A stretch of DNA of 6,923 bases from Gammaproteobacteria bacterium (GTDB lineage Bacteria > Pseudomonadota > Gammaproteobacteria > Tenderiales > Tenderiaceae), in contig JAJRWO010000092.1 in assembly GCA_024276775.1 (NCBI GenBank), positions 1 through 6,923 on the forward strand. Reading direction: 5' to 3'. Every line of letters starts with the position of its first letter. Position 1 is the first letter of the stretch. The translations under genes were made by a program, and so were the position numbers. A model generated the notes under the pieces. The model saw only the letters and a list, made by a program, of their open reading frames with translations. It was not told where the DNA came from and did not search any database. Positions 1-5,406 of the stretch are shown in pieces.

Positions 1-193
1 AAAAACCAAAGCCATCCTGCAAAATTTCCAGCACACCGTTACCATAAATCGACTCACCCTTCTTGGCGTGACTTTTTAAAATGGCGAAGATGGTTTCCTG
101 CTTGCGCATACGCGCTACGCCTTCAAGCCCCATGGATTGGGTCAAATCAATAAGTTCAGCAGCGGTTTTTGTCTTGAGTTCGGTTAAGTTCAT
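1..193 (-). CDS. rho: Transcription termination factor Rho, N-terminal part (3' end outside window)
   Basis: This is the first 64 codons of Rho, the hexameric RNA-dependent ATPase/helicase that terminates transcription at C-rich unstructured RNA. Read on the minus strand from ATG at 193-191, the protein begins MNLTELKTKTAAELIDL and has the N-terminal helical Rho-N domain (about residues 1-47, with MRKQETIFAILK at 29-40). It then enters the cold-shock-like RNA-binding domain with LEILQDGFGF at 55-64. The F62 and F64 positions match the two aromatic primary-site RNA-binding residues of E. coli Rho, and the register is identical without gaps. The gene leaves the window before the Walker motifs. 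The start is chosen from this alignment; no strong Shine-Dalgarno sequence precedes it (only a distant GGAA). It lies 206 bp downstream of trxA on the same strand, as in E. coli, where rho has its own autoregulated leader. Identity is near certain. Confidence 0.95.
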   Translation of the reverse strand, partial: MNLTELKTKTAAELIDLTQSMGLEGVARMRKQETIFAILKSHAKKGESIYGNGVLEILQDGFGF

Positions 194-399
194 AATTGAC
201 TGTTTTAGGATTCCGAAAAAGTACGAAAGGAGAATGTTTGACTGGAATGAGCTGCGCTCAACGATTACGGTGATGATCTAGCGGCTTTATTTAGCCATCT
301 TTCGGATTGATACGTGCAACGTACCACCTTTATCCCGTCACGTCCAGCCCTAAACCAGACGCAACGCAATAAATCTACCTGTTGTACCTTGAGGTAAAA
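194..399 (-). promoter_or_regulatory. trxA-rho intergenic region / rho leader
   Basis: This 206-bp non-coding stretch lies between the trxA stop and the rho start. In E. coli the equivalent region carries the rho promoter and a leader where Rho limits its own transcription; that role here is inference from synteny. Two perfect inverted repeats of identical geometry (5-bp arms, 3-nt centre) are visible: TACGTGCAACGTA at 311-323 and TGAGCTGCGCTCA at 248-260 (plus-strand text), with centres 63 nt apart. I see no convincing -35/-10 pair. I also see no counterpart of the E. coli rhoL leader peptide: the only minus-strand ATG (297-295) opens a three-codon frame. No U-tract follows either repeat, so neither is an intrinsic terminator for trxA. 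Confidence 0.4.
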
Positions 400-726
400 C
401 TAGATGTTGCTATCAAGGAATGCGGTCAGCTGAGATTTTGACACAGCACCCACTTTAGTTGCCTCAACATTGCCGCCCTTAAATAACATTAGGGTAGGAA
501 TACCACGGATACCGTATTTTGGCGGTGTAGCAGGGTTTTCATCAATATTGAGTTTGGCGATACGCACCTTGCCATCGTAATCGGCTGCAATTTCATCCAG
601 AATGGGCGCAATCATCTTGCACGGGCCACACCAGTCGGCCCAAAAATCAACCAGCACTGCCCCATCGGCATTCAATACCTCGGCATCAAAGGTGGCATCT
701 GTTACATAAACTATGTTGTCACTCAC
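400..726 (-). CDS. trxA: Thioredoxin 1 (TrxA)
   Basis: Cytoplasmic thioredoxin, the general dithiol reductant for ribonucleotide reductase, methionine sulfoxide reductase, PAPS reductase and other disulfides; it is recycled by thioredoxin reductase. The protein is 108 residues, the usual size (E. coli 109 with Met). The redox motif WCGPC is at 32-36 (cysteines 33 and 36). The buried Asp is at 27 in VDFWADW, and the cis-proline is P77 in RGIPTL. Nearly every block of the E. coli protein is recognisable (KMIAPILDEIA, KLNID, PPKYGIRGIPTL). The start codon is GTG (726-724), not ATG. It is supported by a GGAGA Shine-Dalgarno sequence 8-9 nt upstream and by alignment of the MSDN N-terminus, and there is no in-frame ATG upstream. 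It is divergent from rhlB and upstream of rho, the same arrangement as in E. coli. Cotranscription with rho is possible but not shown. Confidence 0.97.
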   Translation of the reverse strand: MSDNIVYVTDATFDAEVLNADGAVLVDFWADWCGPCKMIAPILDEIAADYDGKVRIAKLNIDENPATPPKYGIRGIPTLMLFKGGNVEATKVGAVSKSQLTAFLDSNI

Positions 727-795
727 TATTTTAAATCTCCAGTATTCACAGTTGATAAGCTTAAACGAAATAAAAACAATTGGGAATCAAGTGTC

Positions 796-824
796 TTATT
801 ATTAGTAATCCTTGTAGAATTCAA
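796..824 (-). promoter_or_regulatory. Candidate sigma70 promoter for trxA
   Basis: On the minus strand, TTGAAT (824-819) is followed after 17 bp by TAATAA (801-796), about 70 bp upstream of the trxA GTG. Spacing is ideal, but the -10 element matches the consensus at only half its positions. The surrounding AT-rich DNA offers other registers. It overlaps the candidate rhlB promoter on the other strand. Assignment rests on pattern and position only. Confidence 0.25.
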
Positions 825-840
825 GCTCAAACTGAATAAT
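812..840 (+). promoter_or_regulatory. Candidate sigma70 promoter for rhlB
   Basis: TTGTAG (812-817) and AATAAT (835-840; five of six consensus positions) are separated by 17 bp. They lie 38 bp upstream of the rhlB ATG, giving a short leader of about 30 nt. It is the best plus-strand promoter-like pair in the divergent region. The -35 element matches only TTG clearly. Confidence 0.4.
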
Positions 841-861
841 ATTGCAAGCCCTAGTGGCAAA

Positions 862-882
862 ATGAGCCAAATAAACCTATGA
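862..882 (+). other. Six-codon upstream reading frame overlapping the rhlB start
   Basis: ATG at 862-864 opens the frame MSQINL, which stops at TGA 880-882. That stop overlaps the rhlB ATG (879-881) in an ATGA arrangement. rhlB itself has no recognisable Shine-Dalgarno sequence in the preceding 15 nt, so translation could be coupled to this mini-frame. The frame also lacks a strong ribosome binding site (a GTGG lies 7 nt before), and so short a frame can arise by chance. Confidence 0.2.
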
Positions 883-2174
883 GCGACACCCATTTATCCA
901 ACATCCGCTTTGCCGACCTGCCATTGACCGAAGCTTTGCAGCAAGGCATCACGGAAGCTGGCTACGAATTTTGCACCCCCATCCAGGCTAAAACCATTCC
1001 TCTTCTTCTGAAAAACAAAGACATTGCCGGCCAGGCACAAACAGGAACAGGCAAAACGGTTGCTTTTTTGGTTGCCTGCATGAACAAACTTCTCACACAC
1101 CCGGTGATTGAAAGCCCGCAAGCGGATCAACCCCGCACGTTGATTTTAGCCCCCACACGTGAGCTAGCCATACAAATCCATAAAGACGCACTGGCTCTGA
1201 ACAACCACACCGGCCTTAAGCTAGGCCTCATCTATGGTGGTACGGATTATGACAAACAACGCCAGCAGCTCATCGAGGGTGTCGACATTTTAATCGGTAC
1301 ACCTGGCCGGATCATCGACTTTTTCAAGCAAAAAATTTTTAACTTACGCGCCATTCAATGCACCATAATGGATGAAGCCGACCGCATGTTCGACTTAGGT
1401 TTTATTAATGACATTCGCTTTTTACTGCGCCGCATGCCTGACCCAGACAAACGCCTCAACATGCTTTTTTCCGCCACCATGTCACATCGTGTCACAGAGC
1501 TGGCTTACGAGCACATGAACAACCCCACCGTGATTGCCATCGAGACCGAATCCGTCACCGCTGACAAGGTTAATCAGGTTATTTACTACACGGCCAATAA
1601 TGAAAAAATTCCCCTGCTAATCAGCTTGTTCAAACATATGAACCCAACCCGCACCATCATCTTTGTTAATACCAAGCGTGCCGCCGACACCGTATGGCGC
1701 TACCTCGAAGGTAACGGTCTAAAGTCCGGCTTGCTCTCAGGTGATATTCCACAAAAGAAACGCCAGAGCTTGTTAACAGGGTTTCAAGAAGGCGAACTGC
1801 CCATACTGGTTGCCACCGACGTTGCCGCCCGCGGCCTGCACATCCCTGAGATCAGCCATGTCATCAATTTTGATCTACCGCAAAATGCAGAAGATTATGT
1901 TCACCGTATCGGCCGAACCGCCCGCGCGGGTGCCAGCGGAAATGCCATCAGTTTTGCCTGTGAAGACTACTCTTTTTATCTGCCTGAAATAGAGGCTTAC
2001 ATTGGTAAAAAAATCACCTCCGAGGCCATCGCCCCAGCACTTTTGATTGAACCCGCGCCGCCGGTAAAAAGTCCGCGCTCAGAAAAACCTCGCTCTGGCT
2101 CCGGCCCACGCCGACATCAAAATGGCAACAATTCGAATCAACGCGCTCGTCGCCCGTCCCGGCATAAATCGTAA
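879..2174 (+). CDS. rhlB: ATP-dependent RNA helicase RhlB (DEAD-box, RNA degradosome)
   Basis: DEAD-box helicase that unwinds structured RNA so that PNPase can degrade it. In E. coli it binds the C-terminal scaffold of RNase E in the degradosome. The 431-residue protein has all family motifs in order: Q motif TPIQ 33-36, Walker A AQTGTGKT 53-60, PTREL 92-96, TPGR 141-144, DEAD 165-168, SAT 198-200 and, in the second RecA lobe, HRIGRTARAG 342-351. The opening MSDTHLSNIRFADL, the block RRMPDPDKRLNMLFSAT and the sequence VATDVAARGLHIP identify RhlB rather than RhlE, SrmB or DbpA. The last 35 residues are a basic, disordered Arg/Ser/Pro/Asn tail, as expected for RNA contact. ATG 879 is chosen because it aligns with E. 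coli RhlB and an in-frame TAG at 852-854 excludes longer starts. The gene is divergent from trxA, a conserved neighbourhood. No intrinsic terminator is evident after the stop. Confidence 0.96.
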   Translation: MSDTHLSNIRFADLPLTEALQQGITEAGYEFCTPIQAKTIPLLLKNKDIAGQAQTGTGKTVAFLVACMNKLLTHPVIESPQADQPRTLILAPTRELAIQIHKDALALNNHTGLKLGLIYGGTDYDKQRQQLIEGVDILIGTPGRIIDFFKQKIFNLRAIQCTIMDEADRMFDLGFINDIRFLLRRMPDPDKRLNMLFSATMSHRVTELAYEHMNNPTVIAIETESVTADKVNQVIYYTANNEKIPLLISLFKHMNPTRTIIFVNTKRAADTVWRYLEGNGLKSGLLSGDIPQKKRQSLLTGFQEGELPILVATDVAARGLHIPEISHVINFDLPQNAEDYVHRIGRTARAGASGNAISFACEDYSFYLPEIEAYIGKKITSEAIAPALLIEPAPPVKSPRSEKPRSGSGPRRHQNGNNSNQRARRPSRHKS

Positions 2175-2501
2175 ATTTGATTGTTTGCATTCCGAGGTTT
2201 GAACAGCGGTCAGTACTCAGTCGTATTGTCTCACCTAACACATCAACTGCCGCATGAATCTTTGTATGTAGATGATCATCATTATTTTAATAAGATTTTC
2301 GCAGGATATTTTTTGGTTTTCAAGGCACTGCAAAGATGCGCATCACGAGCGATGTGATCGTAGCCGCAACGCAGAAGACCGTAAATACACAAAAAAATGT
2401 TAAAATAACTGCGATCACCCACCTACTGACACCTAAATCCTGCAAGTGCTCGCACTCACATAGCACAAGCTCTTGACCCGCCCATCAAAGGTAGCTCTCC
2501 G
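2175..2501. promoter_or_regulatory. Non-coding region between rhlB and the SulP transporter gene
   Basis: This 327-bp stretch shows no coding frame with recognisable protein features on either strand. It holds a perfect 10-bp palindrome GATGATCATC at 2271-2280 and a 7-bp inverted repeat, GTGATCG 2354-2360 with CGATCAC 2412-2418. That repeat brackets a candidate extended -10 element. All three sites contain GATC. No rho-independent terminator for rhlB is visible, so rhlB transcription may end by Rho. A weak ribosome binding site, AAAGG at 2487-2491, lies 10 nt before the transporter start. Confidence 0.4.
2398..2406 (+). promoter_or_regulatory. Candidate extended -10 promoter for the SulP gene
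   Basis: TGT followed by TAAAAT (TAAAAT at 2401-2406) matches an extended -10 element, with five of six positions of TATAAT plus the upstream TG. There is no good -35 hexamer 17 bp upstream, which extended -10 promoters can tolerate. It would give a leader of roughly 90 nt before the ATG at 2502. It is flanked by the GTGATCG/CGATCAC inverted repeat, a possible operator by position only. Confidence 0.35.
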
Positions 2502-4031
2502 ATGTTTGAACTCCGCGCCAACCCCATCGCCAATCTCAAAAATGACCTGCTCTCTGGCCTAACCGTCGCTCTGGCTCTGGTGCCTGAGGCAGTTGCCTTT
2601 GCCTTTGTCGCCGGGGTTGAGCCTTTGGTGGGACTGTACGCTGCCTTCATGGTCGGTTTGATTACGGCCGCTATTGGTGGTCGCCCAGGCATGATTTCAG
2701 GCGCTACTGGTGCCTTAGCGGTAGTGATGGTGGCCTTGGTGGCTGATCACGGAGTTGAATACCTGTTCGCGACGGTAGTGTTAATGGGGATTATCCAGAT
2801 CACCGCCGGGGTGCTAAAACTGGGTAAATTTATTCGCCTGGTGCCCTACCCGGTGATGCTGGGATTTGTCAACGGCCTGGCCATCGTTATCTTTCTCGCC
2901 CAGCTGCCTCAGTTTCAGACAACAACAGCAAGCGGGACAATGGAGTGGCTGAGCGGCAGCGCTCTGTTTATGTTACTGGGCCTGATCATTCTAACCATGG
3001 CGATTATCCACTACCTGCCCAAATTCACCAGAGCGGTGCCATCATCACTGGTCGCCATCGTTGTTGTCAGCCTTATCGTGATTGCCTTTAATGTTGATGT
3101 TCGTACCGTTGGTGATATGGCCTCCATCGCCGGTGGTCTGCCTGACTTTCATATCCCAAGCGTGCCTTTCAACCTGGAAACCCTGTGGATCTGCCTGCCC
3201 TACGCCATCATTCTCGCGGCTATTGGCCTGATCGAGTCTCTGCTGACCCTGACCCTGATTGATGAAATCACCGAAACTCGCGGTCATGGCAACAAAGAAT
3301 GTATTGCCCAGGGCACAGCCAACGTGGCCACCGGTTTTTTTGGCGGCATGGGCGGTTGCGCCATGATCGGCCAGAGCATGATCAATGTAAATTCAGGTGG
3401 TCGTGGCCGCCTGTCGGGCATCTCCGCTGCACTGTTTCTGCTCTGCTTCATTCTTTTTGCCAGCAGCTTAATCGAAATCATTCCGCTGGCGGCCTTGATC
3501 GGCGTCATGTTCATCGTCGTCATCGGCACCTTTGAGTGGTCGAGCTTCCGCATTCTCGGCAAAATCCCCAAAACAGACGCCTTCGTTATCATTCTGGTTT
3601 CCGCTGTCACTGTCGCTACCGATCTGGCCATTGCTGTTATCGTTGGCGTCATCGTCTCGGCGCTGGTGTTCGCCTGGGATACGGCCAAACGCATGGATGC
3701 CGACAGCCACACCGACGAAAACGGCACCAAAATTTATAGCCTGCACGGCCCCTTATTTTTTGGTTCTATCCACAGCTTCAAAAACCTGTTCGAACCACGC
3801 AATGATCCGGGCGATGTCATCATCGATTTCGCCAATACCCGCGTCTATGATCACTCGGGTATTGAAGCCATTGATGCGGTGGCCGAACGTTATCTCAATG
3901 CAGGTAAAAACCTGCATCTGCGCCACCTTAGCCCCGAGTGCCGCAAACTGCTGCGCAAGGCGGGTGATTTGGTTGAAGCCAACTATATTGAGGATCCCAA
4001 GTATAAAGTTGCTGATGACAGCCTGGACTAA
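2502..4031 (+). CDS. SulP/SLC26-family inorganic anion transporter with C-terminal STAS domain
   Basis: Inner-membrane secondary transporter of the SulP (SLC26) family, 509 residues. The N-terminal part (about 10-395) is strongly hydrophobic, with many membrane segments. It has the family's first-helix region LVPEAVAFAFVAGVEPLVGLY (26-46), the GATGALAVV block (68-75), ESLLTL (245-250) and the glycine-rich signature GGMGGCAMIGQSMINVNSGG (281-300). The C-terminal part (about 408-500) is a cytosolic STAS domain with the loop DHSG at 450-453, where Ser452 corresponds to the phosphorylatable serine of anti-sigma antagonists. The first-helix motif reads PE rather than the PQ common in animal SLC26. 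An acidic residue there has been linked to proton coupling in bacterial relatives, so symport with H+ is a reasonable inference. The substrate cannot be told from sequence: sulfate, bicarbonate, chloride and dicarboxylates all occur in the family. The gene appears monocistronic; no sulfate-assimilation or carbonic anhydrase gene is adjacent in this window. Confidence 0.92.
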   Translation: MFELRANPIANLKNDLLSGLTVALALVPEAVAFAFVAGVEPLVGLYAAFMVGLITAAIGGRPGMISGATGALAVVMVALVADHGVEYLFATVVLMGIIQITAGVLKLGKFIRLVPYPVMLGFVNGLAIVIFLAQLPQFQTTTASGTMEWLSGSALFMLLGLIILTMAIIHYLPKFTRAVPSSLVAIVVVSLIVIAFNVDVRTVGDMASIAGGLPDFHIPSVPFNLETLWICLPYAIILAAIGLIESLLTLTLIDEITETRGHGNKECIAQGTANVATGFFGGMGGCAMIGQSMINVNSGGRGRLSGISAALFLLCFILFASSLIEIIPLAALIGVMFIVVIGTFEWSSFRILGKIPKTDAFVIILVSAVTVATDLAIAVIVGVIVSALVFAWDTAKRMDADSHTDENGTKIYSLHGPLFFGSIHSFKNLFEPRNDPGDVIIDFANTRVYDHSGIEAIDAVAERYLNAGKNLHLRHLSPECRKLLRKAGDLVEANYIEDPKYKVADDSLD

Positions 4032-4042
4032 TTCAAACAACT

Positions 4043-4073
4043 GAAAAAATGGTGCGCCAGTTTCAATCGCACC
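4043..4073 (-). terminator. Terminator-like hairpin oriented on the minus strand, after sulP
   Basis: GGTGCG (4051-4056) and CGCACC (4068-4073) form a perfect 6-bp stem with an 11-nt loop. Read on the minus strand, the stem is followed by ATTTTTT (4050-4044), the layout of a rho-independent terminator. Read on the plus strand, the A-tract comes before the stem and no T-run follows, so it fits poorly as a terminator for the transporter gene. No minus-strand gene ends here, so the plausible role is blocking antisense transcription into the transporter gene; this is inference. Confidence 0.35.
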
Positions 4074-4135
4074 TCAGACCACATCAACTTAGGGTAAAAT
4101 GGCGCTATTTATCTAACTTGTAATAAGGCCTTGCC

Positions 4136-5035
4136 ATGAAAACCCGCTTCATCACTCAGACAGCTGACCTTGAACAACTCTGCCAGCAACTCAGCCAGAG
4201 TGAGTTCGTCACTGTCGACACCGAGTTTGTCCGCGAGCAAACCTATTACCCACAGCTGGCCCTGATCCAGATTGCCGACCAGCAAACGATTGCCTGCATC
4301 GATCCACTCGCCATTGACGACCTGACCCCACTCAAACAGCTGTTTAGAAACCCAGCCGTCACTAAGGTATTTCATGCCGCTGGCCAGGATATGGAGATCT
4401 TTTATTTAATCTTCGGCGAACTGCCGCAACCGCTGTTCGATACCCAGATTGCTGCCACGGTGCTGGGCCAGGGCGAGCAGATTGGTTATGCCAACCTGGT
4501 AAAAGAGATACTCGGCGTCGACCTGGACAAAAGCCACAGCCGCACTAATTGGCTGCAACGACCACTCGATCCCAAGCAAATCAGTTATGCTGAAGACGAT
4601 GTTCGCTATCTGAGCCAACTCTATCCACTACAACTAACGGCACTTGAAGCCCAAGGGCGTAGTGACTGGCTGAGAGATGATTTCGCCAGTCTTGGCAACC
4701 CGATTCGTTACCAGTCCAATCCAGATATGGCCTGGCGCAAGATCAAGGGGTTAAACAAACTCAAAGGCCTGCAGCTGGCGGTGCTGCAACAACTCAGTGC
4801 CTGGCGTGAACAACAAGCTATTGACAAAGACAAGCCTCGGCGCTGGATTGCCCCTGATGTGATCATGCTCGACATCGCCAAGTTGCGGCCCAAAGACACC
4901 ACAGCACTGGGGAAAATTCGTGGCATTCCTGCTAATTTGGTGCAACGCAATGGTGACAAACTGCTGCAATGTGTTCGTAATGCCGAGACCATGCCAAAAG
5001 ATGAATGGCCCAGCCTGCCACGCCTCAAACGGTAA
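4136..5035 (+). CDS. rnd: Ribonuclease D, truncated by an in-frame stop after the first HRDC domain
   Basis: RNase D is a 3'-to-5' exoribonuclease that trims tRNA precursors and other stable RNAs. The DEDDy catalytic set is complete and at the E. coli positions: D28 and E30 in VDTEFVREQTYYP, D85 in HAAGQDMEIF, and Y151/D155 in YAEDDVRYL. Residues about 1-175 are the exonuclease domain. Residues about 200-285 are the first HRDC domain, with AWRKIKGLNKLKGLQ at 199-213. Translation stops at TAA 5033-5035 after 299 residues, against 375 in E. coli. The same frame continues directly with sequence matching the E. coli RNase D C-terminus, so the ancestral product would be about 380 residues. ATG 4136 is supported by the alignment and by an AAGG ribosome binding site at 4125-4128. 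The catalytic core is intact, so a shortened product could be active, but loss of the second C-terminal helical domain should affect RNA binding. The stop may be a real nonsense mutation or a base-call error; the full locus would be 4136-5278. Confidence 0.9.
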   Translation: MKTRFITQTADLEQLCQQLSQSEFVTVDTEFVREQTYYPQLALIQIADQQTIACIDPLAIDDLTPLKQLFRNPAVTKVFHAAGQDMEIFYLIFGELPQPLFDTQIAATVLGQGEQIGYANLVKEILGVDLDKSHSRTNWLQRPLDPKQISYAEDDVRYLSQLYPLQLTALEAQGRSDWLRDDFASLGNPIRYQSNPDMAWRKIKGLNKLKGLQLAVLQQLSAWREQQAIDKDKPRRWIAPDVIMLDIAKLRPKDTTALGKIRGIPANLVQRNGDKLLQCVRNAETMPKDEWPSLPRLKR

Positions 5036-5278
5036 ACTGCCGCACAGGATGCCTTGGTGGATGTACTGTCTGCCATTATCAAACTCAACGCTCAGCAATA
5101 TAAAATCACCCCCACCACCCTGGCCAGCCGCAAAGAACTGGAGCAGCTGGTGCACGGCGAACGAGAGCTGGCCATCCTTAGTGGCTGGCGCCGCCATCAT
5201 GGCGGCGAGCAATTGCTGGCATTTTTACAGGGGGATTCCCAGCTACACTCACAAAACAACCAACTCAAGCTGGACTAA
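5036..5278 (+). pseudogene. rnd: Separated C-terminal (second HRDC-type) domain of RNase D
   Basis: In the same frame as rnd and directly after its TAA, 80 codons run open to TAA 5276-5278. The segment reading KITPTTLASRKELEQLV lines up with E. coli RNase D KISAELLASRRQINQLL, and ILSGWRRHHGGEQLLAFLQG lines up with LISGWRGELMAEALHNLLQE. This is therefore the missing end of RNase D rather than an independent gene. A re-start is conceivable: AGGA at 5046-5049 lies 7 nt before GTG 5057 (and 4 nt before TTG 5054), close enough to the upstream stop for translational coupling. A CAA-to-TAA change at 5033 (Gln to stop) would be the simplest single-base explanation. Conserved sequence with no further stops or frameshifts suggests the lesion is recent, artefactual, or tolerated. 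Confidence 0.8.
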
Positions 5279-5357
5279 ACTTCCGCATTCAGCAAAGCAA
5301 GGGGGACTGAGGCAGAGACACCGGCCGTCAATGTTATATGATTTCCATTCCTAAAGA

Positions 5358-5386
5358 TTGATATCATGTTGCCCTAGGCATATTCG
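5358..5386 (+). promoter_or_regulatory. Candidate promoter for the beta-propeller gene
   Basis: TTGATA (5358-5363) and TATTCG (5381-5386) are separated by exactly 17 bp and end 20 bp before the start codon. The -35 is good (five of six positions); the -10 matches only its first three bases. If used, the leader is only about 13 nt yet retains the AGGA ribosome binding site at 5397-5400. The rest of the 128 bp between rnd and this gene shows no other clear signal. Confidence 0.3.
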
Positions 5387-5406
5387 CAACAAAGACAGGA
5401 ACAAAC

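Noticed and set aside
81..281. 66-codon plus-strand open frame at the left edge
   Set aside because: It is antisense to the clearly identified start of rho and its leader.
2163..2186. Possible hairpin after the rhlB stop (AAATC with GATTG-type pairing)
   Set aside because: The stem is short and AT-rich and is not followed by a T-run, so it cannot be supported as a terminator.
3284..3730. 148-codon open frame on the minus strand inside the SulP gene
   Set aside because: It lies wholly antisense to a well-supported membrane transporter. Its Met/Pro/Thr-rich composition is the expected mirror of hydrophobic codons, and there is no ribosome binding site or recognisable domain.
3532..4044. 170-codon open frame on the plus strand overlapping the 3' part of the SulP gene
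   Set aside because: It is in a shifted frame relative to the STAS domain, which is clearly coded in the main frame. The translation is Ser/Pro/Trp-rich and resembles no domain.
4095..4100. TAAAAT as a -10 element for rnd
   Set aside because: It has no usable -35 at 16-18 bp and no TG extension, so it is not listed as a promoter.
4751..5212. 153-codon open frame antisense to rnd
   Set aside because: The opposite strand encodes recognisable RNase D sequence throughout, including past the stop, so this is a shadow frame.
4920..5354. 144-codon plus-strand open frame spanning the rnd stop
   Set aside because: The RNase D homology on both sides of the TAA is in the rnd frame, not this one. The translation is low-complexity Trp/Cys/Pro-rich.
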